Below, in pieces: positions 18,095 to 28,029 of a stretch of 64,000 nt of DNA. Under the pieces are notes generated by a model. The model ran no database searches. It worked only from the letters and a program-made list of their open reading frames with translations, and was not told the origin of the DNA. The DNA is from Branchinecta lynchi (taxonomy: Eukaryota > Arthropoda > Branchiopoda > Anostraca > Branchinectidae): assembly GCA_023053575.1 (NCBI GenBank), contig JAKZAP010000021.1:13516212-13580211 (forward strand). The letters are read 5' to 3'. Both the position numbers and the translations under genes were made by a program. The first letter of the stretch is position 1, and every line of letters starts with the position of its first letter.

Positions 18095-21000
18095 ATGAGT
18101 TCTTGGAACAACAAACCCATCAGAGAATGGGAATTTTTCATTGCAATGGTCCAGAAAAGACCATATTTGTATAAGAAATCTGAGCCTAATTACTCCAAAC
18201 GTGATGTGGTAAAGACAACATGGGAGGGTCTTGCAATAAGCATGACCAGATCAGGCTATGGAGATATGGATGGTGAGTTCAGTTCAGTTATATTTGAGGC
18301 GTTTTCCATTGCTCCGTCCAGTCATACATAAATCCTCAATTTTGGGGCAGGGTGCACCAACGTATGGGCATGGTGCTCATATGTTGGAGCACCATGCCCT
18401 GGCCCTGAGGCTGAAGCAAGGGCACAGTACCTGACAGTACCCCTATAAAAATTTACTGAATTGAAAATCTGACAATGAAAATTTGTTTTCCAAACAGATT
18501 TTATGGGGGTACTGTGCCCTTGCTCCAAGGCATGGTGCCCCAACGGCAACATATGACTGATATGAGCAGCATGCCAATACTTTTGGGCATGCCCTGACAT
18601 TGGGGCACCCTGCCCAAAAATTGAGGATTTGTGTATGACTGGCTCATCTATTTTCTGACCAAACTCCCAATGGAACAACATTGTGCAATCTTTGCTTGCA
18701 CAGATTTGCCTCAGAAACTTAGACGAATGCAACAGGAATTTCTCAAATTTCAAATTTCTCCATATCCCGCTGTGAAAAAGCTTGGCTTGGCTTGGCAGGA
18801 AAAAGACGCGCGGCGTAAGCCCTGTGCGCCACCAAACTTAACGGATTTGTAAATATTTTGGCAGATACCAACTAAAAATCTACAAAAGAGTGATTCTGAA
18901 ATCACATGTACGACAACAATCCTGTTCGGGACACAAATTCACAAAGGGCAGAGAGGATCTGCCATTCTACATCTTCCTTGAACCTTCCAAAACCCAAAAT
19001 ATTCCTGGTGTTCACCTGGACAGACAGTGAAGAAACCTTACTCATCAAAATCCCTCTCTGACTCGCAAACCTAGGACATTCTGACAACAAATGTTCCATC
19101 GTCTCTACAATACCAATACACACTGGATGAGGACAATTTGGAGTTTGGCTTAAACCATAAATATGCCTCCTTTCACCCGACATACAATGGTTGGTCCTTA
19201 TTCGAAAAATACAATTGGCCATCCTTCGATTTTTTGGAACAAGAAAATGTGGGATCCGATCACCAGAGTATGCGAGTACATATTGATTAGAAGAGGCCTG
19301 TGCTTGCAGGTTACAATAGTACAGTTTCGACCTGACGGTGATTTTCCTTATAATTTCCTCTTCGGACAGATCAACGATCCAGCTTATAGGGTGATTGAGG
19401 GCTTCTTTGGCGATTCGGTCTGCCTCATCATTTCCGGCAATACCCACGTGGGATGGTATCCACTGAAATCTGATGGTGAAAAAGCTATTAAGCTATTTTG
19501 TCTCGGCCAGCTAGCCGAGAAAAAAAGCAACATCACCGGGTTGCCAAGGGTAGGACACAAGTTTTATTTTGTTGGAAGCTCGCACAGATAACAATGGAAC
19601 AGGTTTGAAAAGTTGAGAAAAGGTCAGCCAAGAGGAGCAATGGCAAACGCCTTTGAAGGGTAGCCTACAGGGAACCTATGCAACCTTGGACATGTATAAC
19701 CTCGTACGTTGATGATAAAAAGTACCAATCAAGCTTTCAAACCATAATTTAAGCTCTTCTGTGGGATTTCCAACCTACCTTAGGCACATAGGAGGCCTAA
19801 ATAATGATTTTTAAGGTTTGATTGACACTTTTATCACCACCAGTTTCTTGTCTAAACTGTCCGAGGTTGCATAGGTTCCCTGTACCAAGAGACTAAATCT
19901 TAATCAAAACCAAGGAAGGTCCAACGACTCCAACCCGATGAAAAATTTGAAGCCTGTGTAGTTGTATGGTAGTTTTACGAAAAAGCTGCATGTGTTGATA
20001 TGCAGTAGTGCAGAATACTTAAATTTAATGTGCCTCGCACTGGTCCAATCTTAAGCAGTAGTATTCAGTAGCATCCCGCCTTGCTGCAGTAGTATCCGGT
20101 CTTGCTATAGTAGCATGTAGTAGTATCAGTCGTACTGCATGCTTCTTTTTCGTACAACTTCATACTACTATTTTGAGATAATTTTTCATCGGGAATGCCC
20201 CCCCCCCCCACTCAACAGTGTCTTACTGGTTACACACTGTGTATTAAGATAAAACATCAGCCCTTCAGCCCACTGTGAGACCCCTGCTTCATTACTGTTA
20301 GCAGAGGGGATCAACCCTTCTGCTCATTATAAGACAATGCATTATAAGACAATGCATATTTCTGCTAGAGTTAAGAGGATTCATGGCTACCTACCAAACA
20401 TACAGAGTTTTTGATGAAATTCAGATGCATGTTCTGACTTCCCAATTTAAGTTACACTGATGCCTTTATCACACTTATTTTCTTAATATAATCTTCTGTG
20501 CTTGTCACCTTAAGTGGCATCCGTTCAAGCAATATAGCAATTGTATTCTGGAAATATAGGCTAATGGAGTTTTTCTTTTTTAGGTGAGGAAGCTAAGAAA
20601 CTGTGGGCATCCCTAAAACGAAAGTTTTCAGAAGAGAGAAAGGCATCAAAAAACAAGAGTGGAGACCCAGCCAAGTCCAGGGAGGTCTGGTGTCTGTATA
20701 CTAGAATGGCGTTCATGGCGGACTATATGACTGAGAGAAACCGTGCACAAAAACGATCAGTTACACAGATCCCAGGTTTTGATGAGGATTTAGAAGTTGG
20801 TAATGTGGGCAATTCAGAAGTTGATAATTCAGATGATGATGATTCTGCACAAGAATCTTATGGTGCTAGTGAACGTGGTGATGGAGAAAATGCTGAGGAT
20901 AGTGATACTGTTCAACTGATACAGCAGCAGCAAACAGCCAGTCGTCAGCAATCTGTACCTAATGCTTTGAATCCCTCCGTGTCTACCATGCGGTCACAGC

Positions 21001-21287
21001 CAGTTAATTCTGCCACCCCTTCCTACAAAAGAAAACAAAGCGAATCCAGTCCTTCCCCGGCACGTGAAAGGTCTGTTTCAGGAGAAGCTGTCTCAAATAG
21101 TTCTGCTCTTGGCAGACTTATTCAGAGCACTGAGAAAGCCATGAACCGCACCTGTGATGCACTTAAGCAAGATAGAGCTTACCTTGTTGGACAGTTGGTT
21201 ACAACGAAAATGAGAAAGTACAGCGAGCTTGCACAAATTCATATTGAGAAGAAAATAAATGATGTACTTTTTGATGCAGAAATTTAA
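18095..21287 (+). CDS. MADF-domain accessory protein of the Harbinger element (2 exons)
   Basis: Exon 1 is 18095-18272 (donor GTGAGT at 18273) and exon 2 is 20584-21287 (acceptor TTTCTTTTTTAG), together 293 aa. The MADF domain spans the junction: EWEFFIAMVQKRPYLY, then TTWEGLAISM in exon 1, and EEAKKLWASLKRKF in exon 2. An acidic Ser/Asp-rich linker, a Gln-rich part and a C-terminal helix that may be a BESS-like interaction segment follow. In PIF/Harbinger elements a Myb/MADF-like protein binds the transposon ends and helps nuclear import of the transposase. The splice frame agrees exactly. The 2.3-kb intron is filled with nested repeats. Confidence 0.85.
18318..18642. mobile_element. Foldback MITE in the MADF intron
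   Basis: A 325-bp unit has inverted ends: CCAGTCATACATAAATCCTC at the left, and the right end is the reverse complement with about two differences. The inverted similarity continues inward over GGGCAGGGTGC and the CATGGTGC blocks, so it can fold almost completely. It has no coding capacity and no clear target duplication. The superfamily is not assigned. Confidence 0.6.
18643..18901. other. Intron sequence, no gene recognised
   Basis: A 73-codon open frame (18631-18852) runs through here but resembles nothing and starts inside the MITE end. It lies next to the 3' side of the LINE fragment, so part may be LINE 3' untranslated sequence. Confidence 0.3.
18902..19590 (-). pseudogene. LINE fragment: RNase H end and C-terminal zinc motif
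   Basis: On the minus strand the product starts inside an RNase H domain (FQWIPSHVGIAGNDEADRIAKEA) and ends with CPHPVC…ETMEHLLSECPRF, the combination found at the ORF2 end of I/R1/LOA-type LINEs that carry RNase H. The frame is open from 19447 to 18902. Upstream sequence to about 19590 is disrupted. The reverse transcriptase is missing, so it is a 5'-truncated dead copy in the MADF intron, antisense to that gene. Confidence 0.75.
19668..19882. mobile_element. 215-bp foldback MITE with TA duplication (Tc1/mariner-like)
   Basis: The left end CAGGGAACCTATGCAACC and the right end GGTTGCATAGGTTCCCTG are perfect reverse complements. TA lies outside both (19666-19667, 19883-19884). Inner parts also pair (GATAAAAAGTxxCAATCAA against TTGATTGACACTTTTATC). 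TA duplications and CAGGG-type ends fit a mariner-type MITE. Confidence 0.7.
19885..20583 (+). other. Remainder of the MADF intron
   Basis: No gene. It includes repeated AGTAGTAT/AGTAGCAT words (20055-20130), a run of ten C at about 20201, and a small direct duplication ATTATAAGACAATGCAT near 20326-20358. The pyrimidine-rich acceptor of exon 2 ends it. Confidence 0.5.
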
Positions 21288-21829
21288 AACTGTCAAACAC
21301 AAAATCAGTGAGTATTTGAAGTGGCCAGTTTTATACGCTTCATGCACAAAGACCCAAGTGGTCTACTTTTATGCTTTTCTAGTTTTGAATACAAATTGTT
21401 CATTGTATCTTACAGGTAAAATGTTTAAAAGTCATACACACAGTCTTGGTTGACCTTCCGAAGTCTTTTCTACTTCAAACTTTATGTATCTTCAAGACAG
21501 ATTTTCAACCACACTGTGCAGTCTTTTTTGCTGCAATTTTTTTCTTAAAGCACACCTGAAAGACTTCCTAGTAACTAGGAAGCAACTTCAGTTACTAGCA
21601 ATGCGTCACAGGCTCACGGTTACGAACAACCGCGAATATTTTAACCAGGGTGCGCAATAAGGGATCAGTAGCTCGAATCCTTTCAGGTGTACTTTTTAAA
21701 AAAATGGGCTACAGGTGGCGGACTGAACAGATAGAATAACATATTTTTATAGCTTTATTGGAAACATAAAAATGGCAAGCAAAATTTTATATGACTTGCA
21801 TACAATGGCAGTGTAGAAGTTTTGAAATA
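21288..21829. other. Space between convergent Harbinger genes, with a small inverted-repeat unit
   Basis: GCACACCTGAAAG at about 21550 is matched in reverse by CTTTCAGGTGTAC at about 21683, delimiting about 150 bp that may be a short MITE. Otherwise the stretch holds the 3' untranslated ends of the two genes. Confidence 0.4.
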
Positions 21830-23809
21830 TCAGAAAGCCCCCCTCGTCACATGTGCAGCTTGCCAAGGAACGCTTCCTTTGTCAGAACTAAAGTACTTGC
21901 ACAGATAGTCTCGTAACCTGAGAGCATCATCACTTGACCGGTTTGATGTTAACCCACTTCTTATGTTCGAAAAGTTTCCGAGTTCATTCTGGTTTGAACG
22001 CCATGCACCATCGTCATTATCACCGGAGTCAACGGAACCAGGGGTCATGTATGATCTTATTCCGGAAGTGACATCATCCGTCTTCAAGAAATTGTGTAAG
22101 CAACATGCTGCTTTGACAGCAAGGGTAACTGTGCTAGGTTTAAGCACTATTGGTTGGCGGAAAACCCTCCACTTTGTAACTAATATGCCAAATGCATTCT
22201 CGATTATGCGACGAGCTCTTGACAATCTATAGTTGTATATTCTCTGGTCTGGGCTGAGGTTTCTGCCTCCATACGGACGAGCCAAGTAAGGCTTGAGTGG
22301 GAAAGCCTCATCACCCACAAACATGTAAGGGAATCTGTGTGCACTTGGACCCATATTTGGAAGGGGTCTTGCTTCAGGTAAGTCCAACTTATTTTCACTC
22401 AAGGCCATACCAATTGAGGACGATGCATATATCCCAGCATCACCTTCACTGCCATAGCTACCAACATCCACATAAGTAAAACGATAACTGGCATCACAAA
22501 TCGCGAACAGAACAACTGAAAAATGGTTCTTGTAATTATAAAATTCAGAGCCACTGTTCTTTGGGGCTTGTATTTTGACATGTTTGCCATCGATTGCCCC
22601 TAGGCAGTGAGGAAAGTTCCATCTACTCCAAAAGCTATCACTGATATCAGAAAAATCTTTGTTGCTTGGAAACTTCATATATTTCACCTCAAGAACATCC
22701 ACAAGTGCTTGCAAAGTATCTCTGATTATCCCTGAGCATGTTGATTTCCCCACTCTAAATGCTGTAGCAAGAGTGTCTAGCCCACTGCCTTCAGCCAGGT
22801 ACCTGCAATTAATAAATACTTTCAGCTTTATATTTACTAACTAATCTTTTCCAACCAATTCATTCGAATATGGAGTTTACAGAATAACGTAAACCATTTT
22901 GGAAAGTTAAAAAATAAACATAACTTGTATTATTTTGATAAAATGACCAAACTCCACTGGGTTGTTTAAGCTGATTTGGTTTTGAACCAACAAGACTTAA
23001 GGACCAATCCTAGTCCTATTTTGTTGCTTGTTCTAATTATTTATCATTCACTTAAAACTTTTGTTACAAAATAATACTACACAACAATACAAAATAGCAC
23101 TAATCACAGCCTAACAGATGTCTCCAAACTGGGAGATAATACAAATAATAATAATAAAGATTATGGAACAGTACCATAAAGATTATGGAATGCGGCTCTT
23201 TGCTGGACTTGGCGAGGCTAAGGTTTATTATTCTGGAGCTTCACTTTATACCTAGAAACGCAGCAAGCTGAGAAGTAACAAAGGTTTCAGTAATTCAGTG
23301 TAACCATAAACACATCCCATATGAACTGATAAAATTTGAACAGCTGCTTGTTTTGTTTTTTTTATCTAGCACTGCCTGTTTTATTAGACCTACCTCAAAG
23401 TCAAGCATAATCTTTCACCAGCTGTAATGGCTCTCTTGAACCTTGTGTCCTTTTTCAGCATCAAAGGATTGTCTGCAATCATACTCAGGAGCTCGTCAAA
23501 TTGTGGTTTTCGCATACGTGTCCATGTTAAGTACAGTTCTGTGTCTCCATTCTCAGTTATTTCATTGAACCAGTTGAAATACTGGCTGTGTCGGTCCCTT
23601 CTGTCAGCACCATAAACTGATCTGTTTTTTCCTCTTTTTCTTTTCCTCTCCACAGAATCTTTTATTTCACCTTCATCCGCAAGGGTAACGAGAGCTATAA
23701 CGGCTACTGAGAGAGAAGTGTTTATGGTTGAAACACATTCACACATTGCTTTTCTTTTTTGAATCTGTTGCCGGTAATAAGGCGAATATGATGCGAACTC
23801 GGAAAACAT
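21830..23809 (-). CDS. Harbinger transposase (DDE_4 nuclease), 2 exons
   Basis: Exon 1 is 23394-23809 and exon 2 is 21830-22802. The donor GTAGGT and acceptor TTAATTGCAG join in frame to give 462 aa. Exon 1 has a basic region and a helix-turn-helix-like part. Exon 2 carries the catalytic core: AIDGKHVKI (first Asp), the DVGSYGSEGDAGI block (second Asp), GDEAFPL, and RRIIENAFGILVTKWRVF (Glu). This is the HARBI1-type nuclease that cuts and pastes the element into TWA targets, in agreement with the TAA duplication. All motifs look intact. Start at 23809 is the first Met of the open frame; a slightly shorter start is possible. Confidence 0.9.
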
Positions 23810-24403
23810 TGATTTGAACAGCCGCGCGAATACGCCTTATACCGTGCGAAAATTTTGCGAGCGCTATTACGTATATTTGAACAAGGCTTAAGTCTGGACG
23901 GCAGTAACTTATTTAGGTTGCCACCCACTTGCTCGTTATTTTCGGAAACTTTCACGATACCTGCTACTTTTTCAGGTATAACCAACTTAAACTTAAACTT
24001 TGGGAACGTTTCATCGCTTACGCCAAGTTTCCACAAAATTTTTCCCAAGTTAGCAAGTTTTTCGACAGCTGAAATAGAGCAGAAACTTTCTATGCGTGAT
24101 TTAAACTCGCACGAAGCCGAAATTTCGCTTCAAGAACTCGAAGCCTCATTCAGGAGCAACAGTCCAGTTATCAAAACGTCTTATCAAGCCATCGAGTATA
24201 TGAAAAAGAATGTTCAGTCGATTCAGGTCATGGGATGTACAGCAATGATTGGGAACTTGTTCTTTCCGATCTTAGTAGTGGCGATTTATCATCGCATGTT
24301 CCGTAATCGCCACGGGTCGAAACTCCCCGAAACACGCATCGCGTATAACCTGACCGTCGGCGAACAAACTGAAAAGAAAAACGAAAACGTCCCGGAAATC
24401 TAA

Positions 24404-24503
24404 TGAGCTTCGACCTGCGCAGTAAAGTGTTTTAAATGTATTTCCTGAAACGTATACAGTTTTATGTTACAGATTTAATTAGTCAGTTGATAAGCCAAAA
24501 GAA
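24404..24503 (+). other. Intergenic, candidate splice acceptor
   Basis: GTATACAGTTTTATGTTACAG ends at 24472, 31 bases before the next start. It resembles the acceptors ahead of the other 3' genes. Confidence 0.35.
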
Positions 24504-25022
24504 ATGAATCCCAGACATACACAGTCCGTCTCTGCGTTGGAAAGCGACGTGGAAGAAGGACAACACCGTCCACATACTCCACCTCTACTGGAAGAAGGTG
24601 AAGGACGAGCTGAACAATCGCCGCATATTGGATTGGGAGGCAACCCGTATGCGGACGAGGAGAGGTCGGCATCACCAGGGGTTCTTAATGAAGAACCCAG
24701 GATAAACGTAGATATGAACCAATTTTCTAATTTACCGCAACAGAATGCGTCTTTATGGCGCCCTTGGATGAATGACATCGTCTCGGGACCGACATCTGTC
24801 GATATACCAGCAGAAACATCCGTGAGCCAACTAGTGACACTTTTGTCGAGCGCTCCCGTGGTAAACGACGAAGAGTTATTTATAACTGTACCGGTGGAGA
24901 CTACATTCGAGCAGTTAATCGAAATTCTGTCGCTACCCGAACATGGCGAATTCAGAAGAGAGCTGATATTACGACTTTACCATTTTGAAACCTCTCGAAT
25001 AACGGGTCGTTTGCCACAGTAA
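24504..25022 (+). CDS. Unknown 172-aa acidic protein, last gene of element 1
   Basis: It starts MNPRHTQSVSALESDVEEG. The first ~70 residues are Glu/Pro/Ser-rich and look disordered. The second half (from about SVDIPAETSVSQLVTLL) contains two related Leu-rich segments: VDIPAETSVSQLVTLLSS and ITVPVETTFEQLIEILSL, which look like a tandem repeat of a short helical unit. There is no signal peptide, membrane segment or zinc motif. No family is recognised, and no second copy exists in this window because the other copies are truncated before it. Its position after envelope 2 and the continuous frame support a real gene; the role is unknown. Confidence 0.55.
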   Translation: MNPRHTQSVSALESDVEEGQHRPHTPPLLEEGEGRAEQSPHIGLGGNPYADEERSASPGVLNEEPRINVDMNQFSNLPQQNASLWRPWMNDIVSGPTSVDIPAETSVSQLVTLLSSAPVVNDEELFITVPVETTFEQLIEILSLPEHGEFRRELILRLYHFETSRITGRLPQ

Positions 25023-26257
25023 TTTTAATGATGGGACGAGATAACGATAACCTACAGTACGAATTAGTACGCTAACATGAGCTTTGTGTGTAACATATTT
25101 ATTGTTATTGCCATATAGTTATAATAGCGTGCAGAAAACTTAGCCTACGGTCGCCTGTGTGCACCGACGCATGTGTGTAAGCATAAGCTATTTATTCAGC
25201 GAATTTCTTGAAGTGGTCATACTATTATAATGGCCAAGTACCAGTCAAATATTTTACGGTTACTCGTGGCTGAAATCTGGCGTGAAATGACAACAGATTC
25301 CAGCCAACGGCTAGTGAAGTCTTACTAGCCGGCTTTTATTGTATGCTAATGTGCTTATTTGTTGCAGGAGCTGACATCTGGTTGTATAGAGAAAACGTCG
25401 TTGCAAACTCATTCAGCTACGCTGGCATAAAGGTCATGGAAGATGACCGCAAGGAGAGTTCACCATCATGGCCGAGCATCAAGAGCCAACGGAGGAGAAT
25501 ACGAAATTAAATATTGATGATTGTAAATTTGACAACTGCTTTGGCAAGGCGAATTTCAGAGTCGTGGTAATGTAGTTCTCGTTCCTTGCGTCGCGACCAC
25601 AGCTTCCAAGTTTGCACATGGTTTAAGTAGAACTTTAAAAGGGAAAAGTTTATTCCTTCTTTAATTCTGGGAGGTTGGTTCGAAAGCAAACTATTCCAAA
25701 TAGTTGATATTTTAAAAAGTAATTGTGTCGATTTTGCTATATATCTCATTTTAGATGTACTAAATTTATAAAGTAAAATGGAGTGACCAGACGTTTGTGA
25801 TACTAATCCTTCGTTGTTGGTAGTTGTGATCGGAGAATCAAAACTTGATTTCGTCGAAATAAAAATAAACCCTACCCCGAACGAGATTTTTCGAAAGGGG
25901 GGAGGGATGTAGAATTTATTTTATTGTTTTGAATATTTTTATAAAATATTACGCATTGCCAGGAGAGTAGACAGCTAGTAGTGCTGGAGCACCGACTTCG
26001 GGTCCATAAAACCCTGTAGTCACCGCTATGAGAACCCTCAGGCAAAGCAAGAGTTGAGGCTTTTAAGAATTAAGAATCTTATTTTCACAAAGCCGATACT
26101 GAAACTAGGTTGACCTGTTGTAACCTCAGGTTAGGCAGATTGACCGATTGGTAGAGTCAAAAATAATTGAAATCAAAATTAAGTTTAAGCAGTAGAAAGT
26201 TAAGTAGAAGATATCAAGTTTTGACGTGGTTCTGTTTTGTCGGAGACAAAACTTTTC
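25023..26257 (+). other. 3' untranslated region of element 1
   Basis: About 1.2 kb without + strand genes. It contains a reversed LINE fragment (25505-25830). From about 25850 it matches the 3' regions of copies B (29151-29421), C (32808-33227) and F (34072-34237). A C-rich/G-rich pair (CCCTACCCC near 25872 and GGGGGGAGGG near 25897) can form a hairpin; copy C keeps a similar pairing. Confidence 0.6.
25505..25830 (-). pseudogene. LINE ORF2 C-terminal fragment
   Basis: The minus-strand product includes HSILLYKFSTSKMRYIAKST, then KISTIWNSLLSNQPPRIKE. This matches the usual end of LINE ORF2 proteins, where a conserved WN(S)LP segment follows the RT domain. The LINE is 5'-truncated and sits antisense in the element's 3' untranslated region. 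It shows no A tail; the 3' side ends AATATTGATGATTG-like. Confidence 0.6.
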
Positions 26258-26271
26258 AGGGAAGGAAGGAG
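26258..26271 (+). promoter_or_regulatory. Polypurine tract of element 1
   Basis: AGGGAAGGAAGGAG lies directly before the 3' LTR, where plus-strand DNA synthesis is primed. Related tracts precede the LTRs at 29422 and 34238. Confidence 0.85.
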
Positions 26272-26837
26272 TGTTACATTGGGTTGGTCATTAATAATTA
26301 ATTATCGGAAGCATTTTATTCGTAGTTCAGAAAATATAAAAGACGTAAAAGAATATTCCATTTCCTCTTGGAAGCGCAGAGTTTGGGTTGAACTTCCTGG
26401 AAATGGCGGTTTTGAATATCCTGCTAAAAACATAGATTTTGGTAAAGCATCGTGGTTTTTGGGGTTTCTGAAAGAACCGAGATTGTGGAAGCTAACGGAA
26501 GTGGCGGTCGTGGAAGCAGGAACTGGAGAGTGGTTTTTAGAGCAGATGCGAATTAGAAACAAGCCAAGAAAAAACAAAGCAATTGTGTATACGGATTGTT
26601 TTTGTAACTCGAGAAAATACCAATACAGTAAGTCAGCTCGAACCACCAAACGAAAGACTACGATCCCGAATACGCCTTTGAAGAGTTGAACGATTCCCCC
26701 GTTCGCACGCTACCGTTATGTTCGCAAGTCGGGGTTAGCTCTCGGTCAGAGTATCGACATTGAACCAGCAACGAAAGGTCCATCGCGGGACCTCGGAAGT
26801 AAAGAGTAATAACACGAGTAATAACCTCATCGGTTCA
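26272..26837 (+). repeat. 3' LTR of element 1 (type A)
   Basis: It has the same length and the same ends as the 5' LTR, with three substitutions (26339, 26374, 26389). CGCG follows at 26838-26841. Confidence 0.92.
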
Positions 26838-26841
26838 CGCG

Positions 26842-27103
26842 GTCCGTCTGTTCCTGGGAGTCTTTAACCGGTATCCGAGTTCAGAACGCAAGCTGCGGGT
26901 TGATCCTGGCTTTGTTCACAAACATAGGCTGGTCTCGTTATACACAGCTCATGTCTTGTACAACACGTAAGCACATACAATAAGTCTTCATAACACTGGG
27001 TCAATTAGTGTATATGATATATACGCCACGCGAGTTCTGAGGGCGAGTGACTGCTGTTCTCTGTCCCCTAACTTCCTCTCGCCGCAGGCTTTACCAGTTA
27101 AGG
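26842..27103 (-). repeat. LTR2, 5' part, inverted (right half of the split copy)
   Basis: It is the reverse complement of about 28745-29006 of the forward LTR2. The first ~75 bp of LTR2 are missing. It joins directly to the coiled-coil gene of copy B near 27104. Confidence 0.75.
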
Positions 27104-27567
27104 CCCTAAAAAGATGGAGAGTAAAGACATAGAAATAGGGGTAATTAAAGGTCACCTTGCAGACGTGCAAGATGTGCTTTTGGATACTCAGGAAATGAGT
27201 ATTCGCGAGAGAGATTAACAACTCTAAATTCGCGAGAGAGATTAACAACCAGCAAAAATTGGAAGTCGAGCTACTTCAAAGGGGCCGTGCGCAGGCTCGT
27301 CAAAAAGTAACAGAAACACTGCAGTGTAGCATCTGTTTGGAAGTAGTTCAGGACCCAGCAATAGGGAAAGAGTGCGGACATTGGTTTTGTGGCTCATGTG
27401 TCTCTAATTATGAAGAACACTACCGGCGCCGGGTACTAGAGACAGACGAGCTATACAGCCTGCGATGCCCACAGGGTAAAAGCCTTGTGGAAACAGTTTT
27501 TTTTCGGGTCATCCATTTCGAGGAGTAGTAGAATCAATACACACTACAGTTCTTCCACATCTCGGAT
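27104..27567 (+). pseudogene. Copy B: coiled-coil/RING gene, 5'-truncated
   Basis: The coiled-coil end (KDIEIGVIKGHLADVQDVLL) is followed by a duplicated 22-base block TTCGCGAGAGAGATTAACAAC (27204 and 27230), which breaks the frame. The RING part is then open from 27223: CSIC, CGHWFCGSC, but CPQG instead of CPQC, so the last zinc ligand is lost. A run of T near 27497-27505 then shifts the frame before the usual end. Confidence 0.75.
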
Positions 27568-27770
27568 AAACCAATCAGTGTGAATTTTGACTTCTGCGCT
27601 ACATTCATTTTGCTTTATTGTTATTGTGACACGCTATTTTGCTGCATATTATCGGTGTACCTAGATGATACCGTACCGTGTTAATTTCTAATGCTTTGTT
27701 TTGTCAAAAGGAACTAGTCTTCATTAAATGTTATGACCTTATCAGCTATGAAGGGTTATTTTCTTTCAGA

Positions 27771-28029
27771 ATGGAGAACGTGAAGTACCAAAAAAGCATG
27801 TGCCCCCACTGCAAAGGCGTCATGACGGCTAACATTGCAGGGAAGGGGATCTGCACTGACTGCCACGCCGCAGTGTTTGTGGCAGAGATGTGGGCAGACT
27901 GTTTGGTCTGCCACAGCTCGGCCACTTACGGGGCAACAGTAAGCAACTGGGGGGAAAAAGAAAAAAAATAGAGCTATGCTGGGGTTGCGGGGAAAGCGTA
28001 GCGAAAGTAATAAAAATTTTCAAACTATA
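27771..28029 (+). pseudogene. Copy B: four-CxxC protein, frameshifted
   Basis: It starts MENVKYQKS directly after TTTCTTTCAG. CPHC, CTDC and CLVC are in frame; an A-run change near 27962 causes a stop, and CWGC lies in another frame. Otherwise it is close to the intact copy at 61300. Confidence 0.8.

Larger units (their letters stand above)
17865..23888. mobile_element. PIF/Harbinger DNA transposon inserted in envelope 2
   Basis: It is flanked by TAA duplications (17862-17864 and 23889-23891). The terminal inverted repeats start AGCCTTGTTCAAATATACGT and are identical over 24 bp, with weaker similarity further in. It carries the two genes typical of the superfamily, in opposite orientation: a MADF-domain protein on + and a DDE transposase on -. 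It is 6024 bp, swollen by nested LINE and MITE insertions inside the MADF-gene intron. Both genes look intact after splicing, so it may be autonomous. Confidence 0.95.
16499..24403 (+). pseudogene. env: Envelope 2 (baculovirus F/errantivirus Env-like), stop codon and Harbinger insertion
   Basis: The gene runs 16499-17864 and resumes at 23892-24403. It has a signal peptide, the segment VRIGMGHVLIPEG, a basic site KVKR followed by GLIDIGGEVLRVVFGSAT (cleavage site and fusion peptide of F-type membrane-fusion proteins), a helical stalk, a cysteine-rich region, a membrane helix around LFFPILVVAIY and a cytoplasmic tail. F proteins mediate fusion of enveloped particles with cells. Two lesions are seen: an in-frame TAG at 16838-16840 and the 6024-bp Harbinger element. 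The two halves are in the same frame apart from the insertion and its 3-bp duplication, so the transposon hit an otherwise continuous frame. The copy is inactive. Confidence 0.9.
5032..26837 (+). mobile_element. Element 1: giant env-bearing Ty3/Gypsy (errantivirus-like) element
   Basis: The element has near-identical 566-bp LTRs (5032-5597 and 26272-26837; 3 mismatches), a CGCG target duplication, a candidate primer-binding site, gag, pol, six further genes and a purine tract before the 3' LTR. Removing the nested 6-kb Harbinger transposon leaves about 15.8 kb, far above the 7-9 kb usual for errantiviruses. Gene order is gag, pol, coiled-coil/RING, CxxC protein, 152-aa protein, envelope 1, envelope 2 and a 172-aa acidic protein. 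The low LTR divergence indicates a recent insertion, yet gag, RING and envelope 2 are broken, so it probably was mobilised by proteins from other copies. It inserted into an inverted LTR2. Confidence 0.9.

Noticed and set aside
19163..19591. 142-codon + strand frame over the LINE fragment
   Set aside because: It is the antisense shadow of the RNase H and zinc-motif frame on the minus strand.
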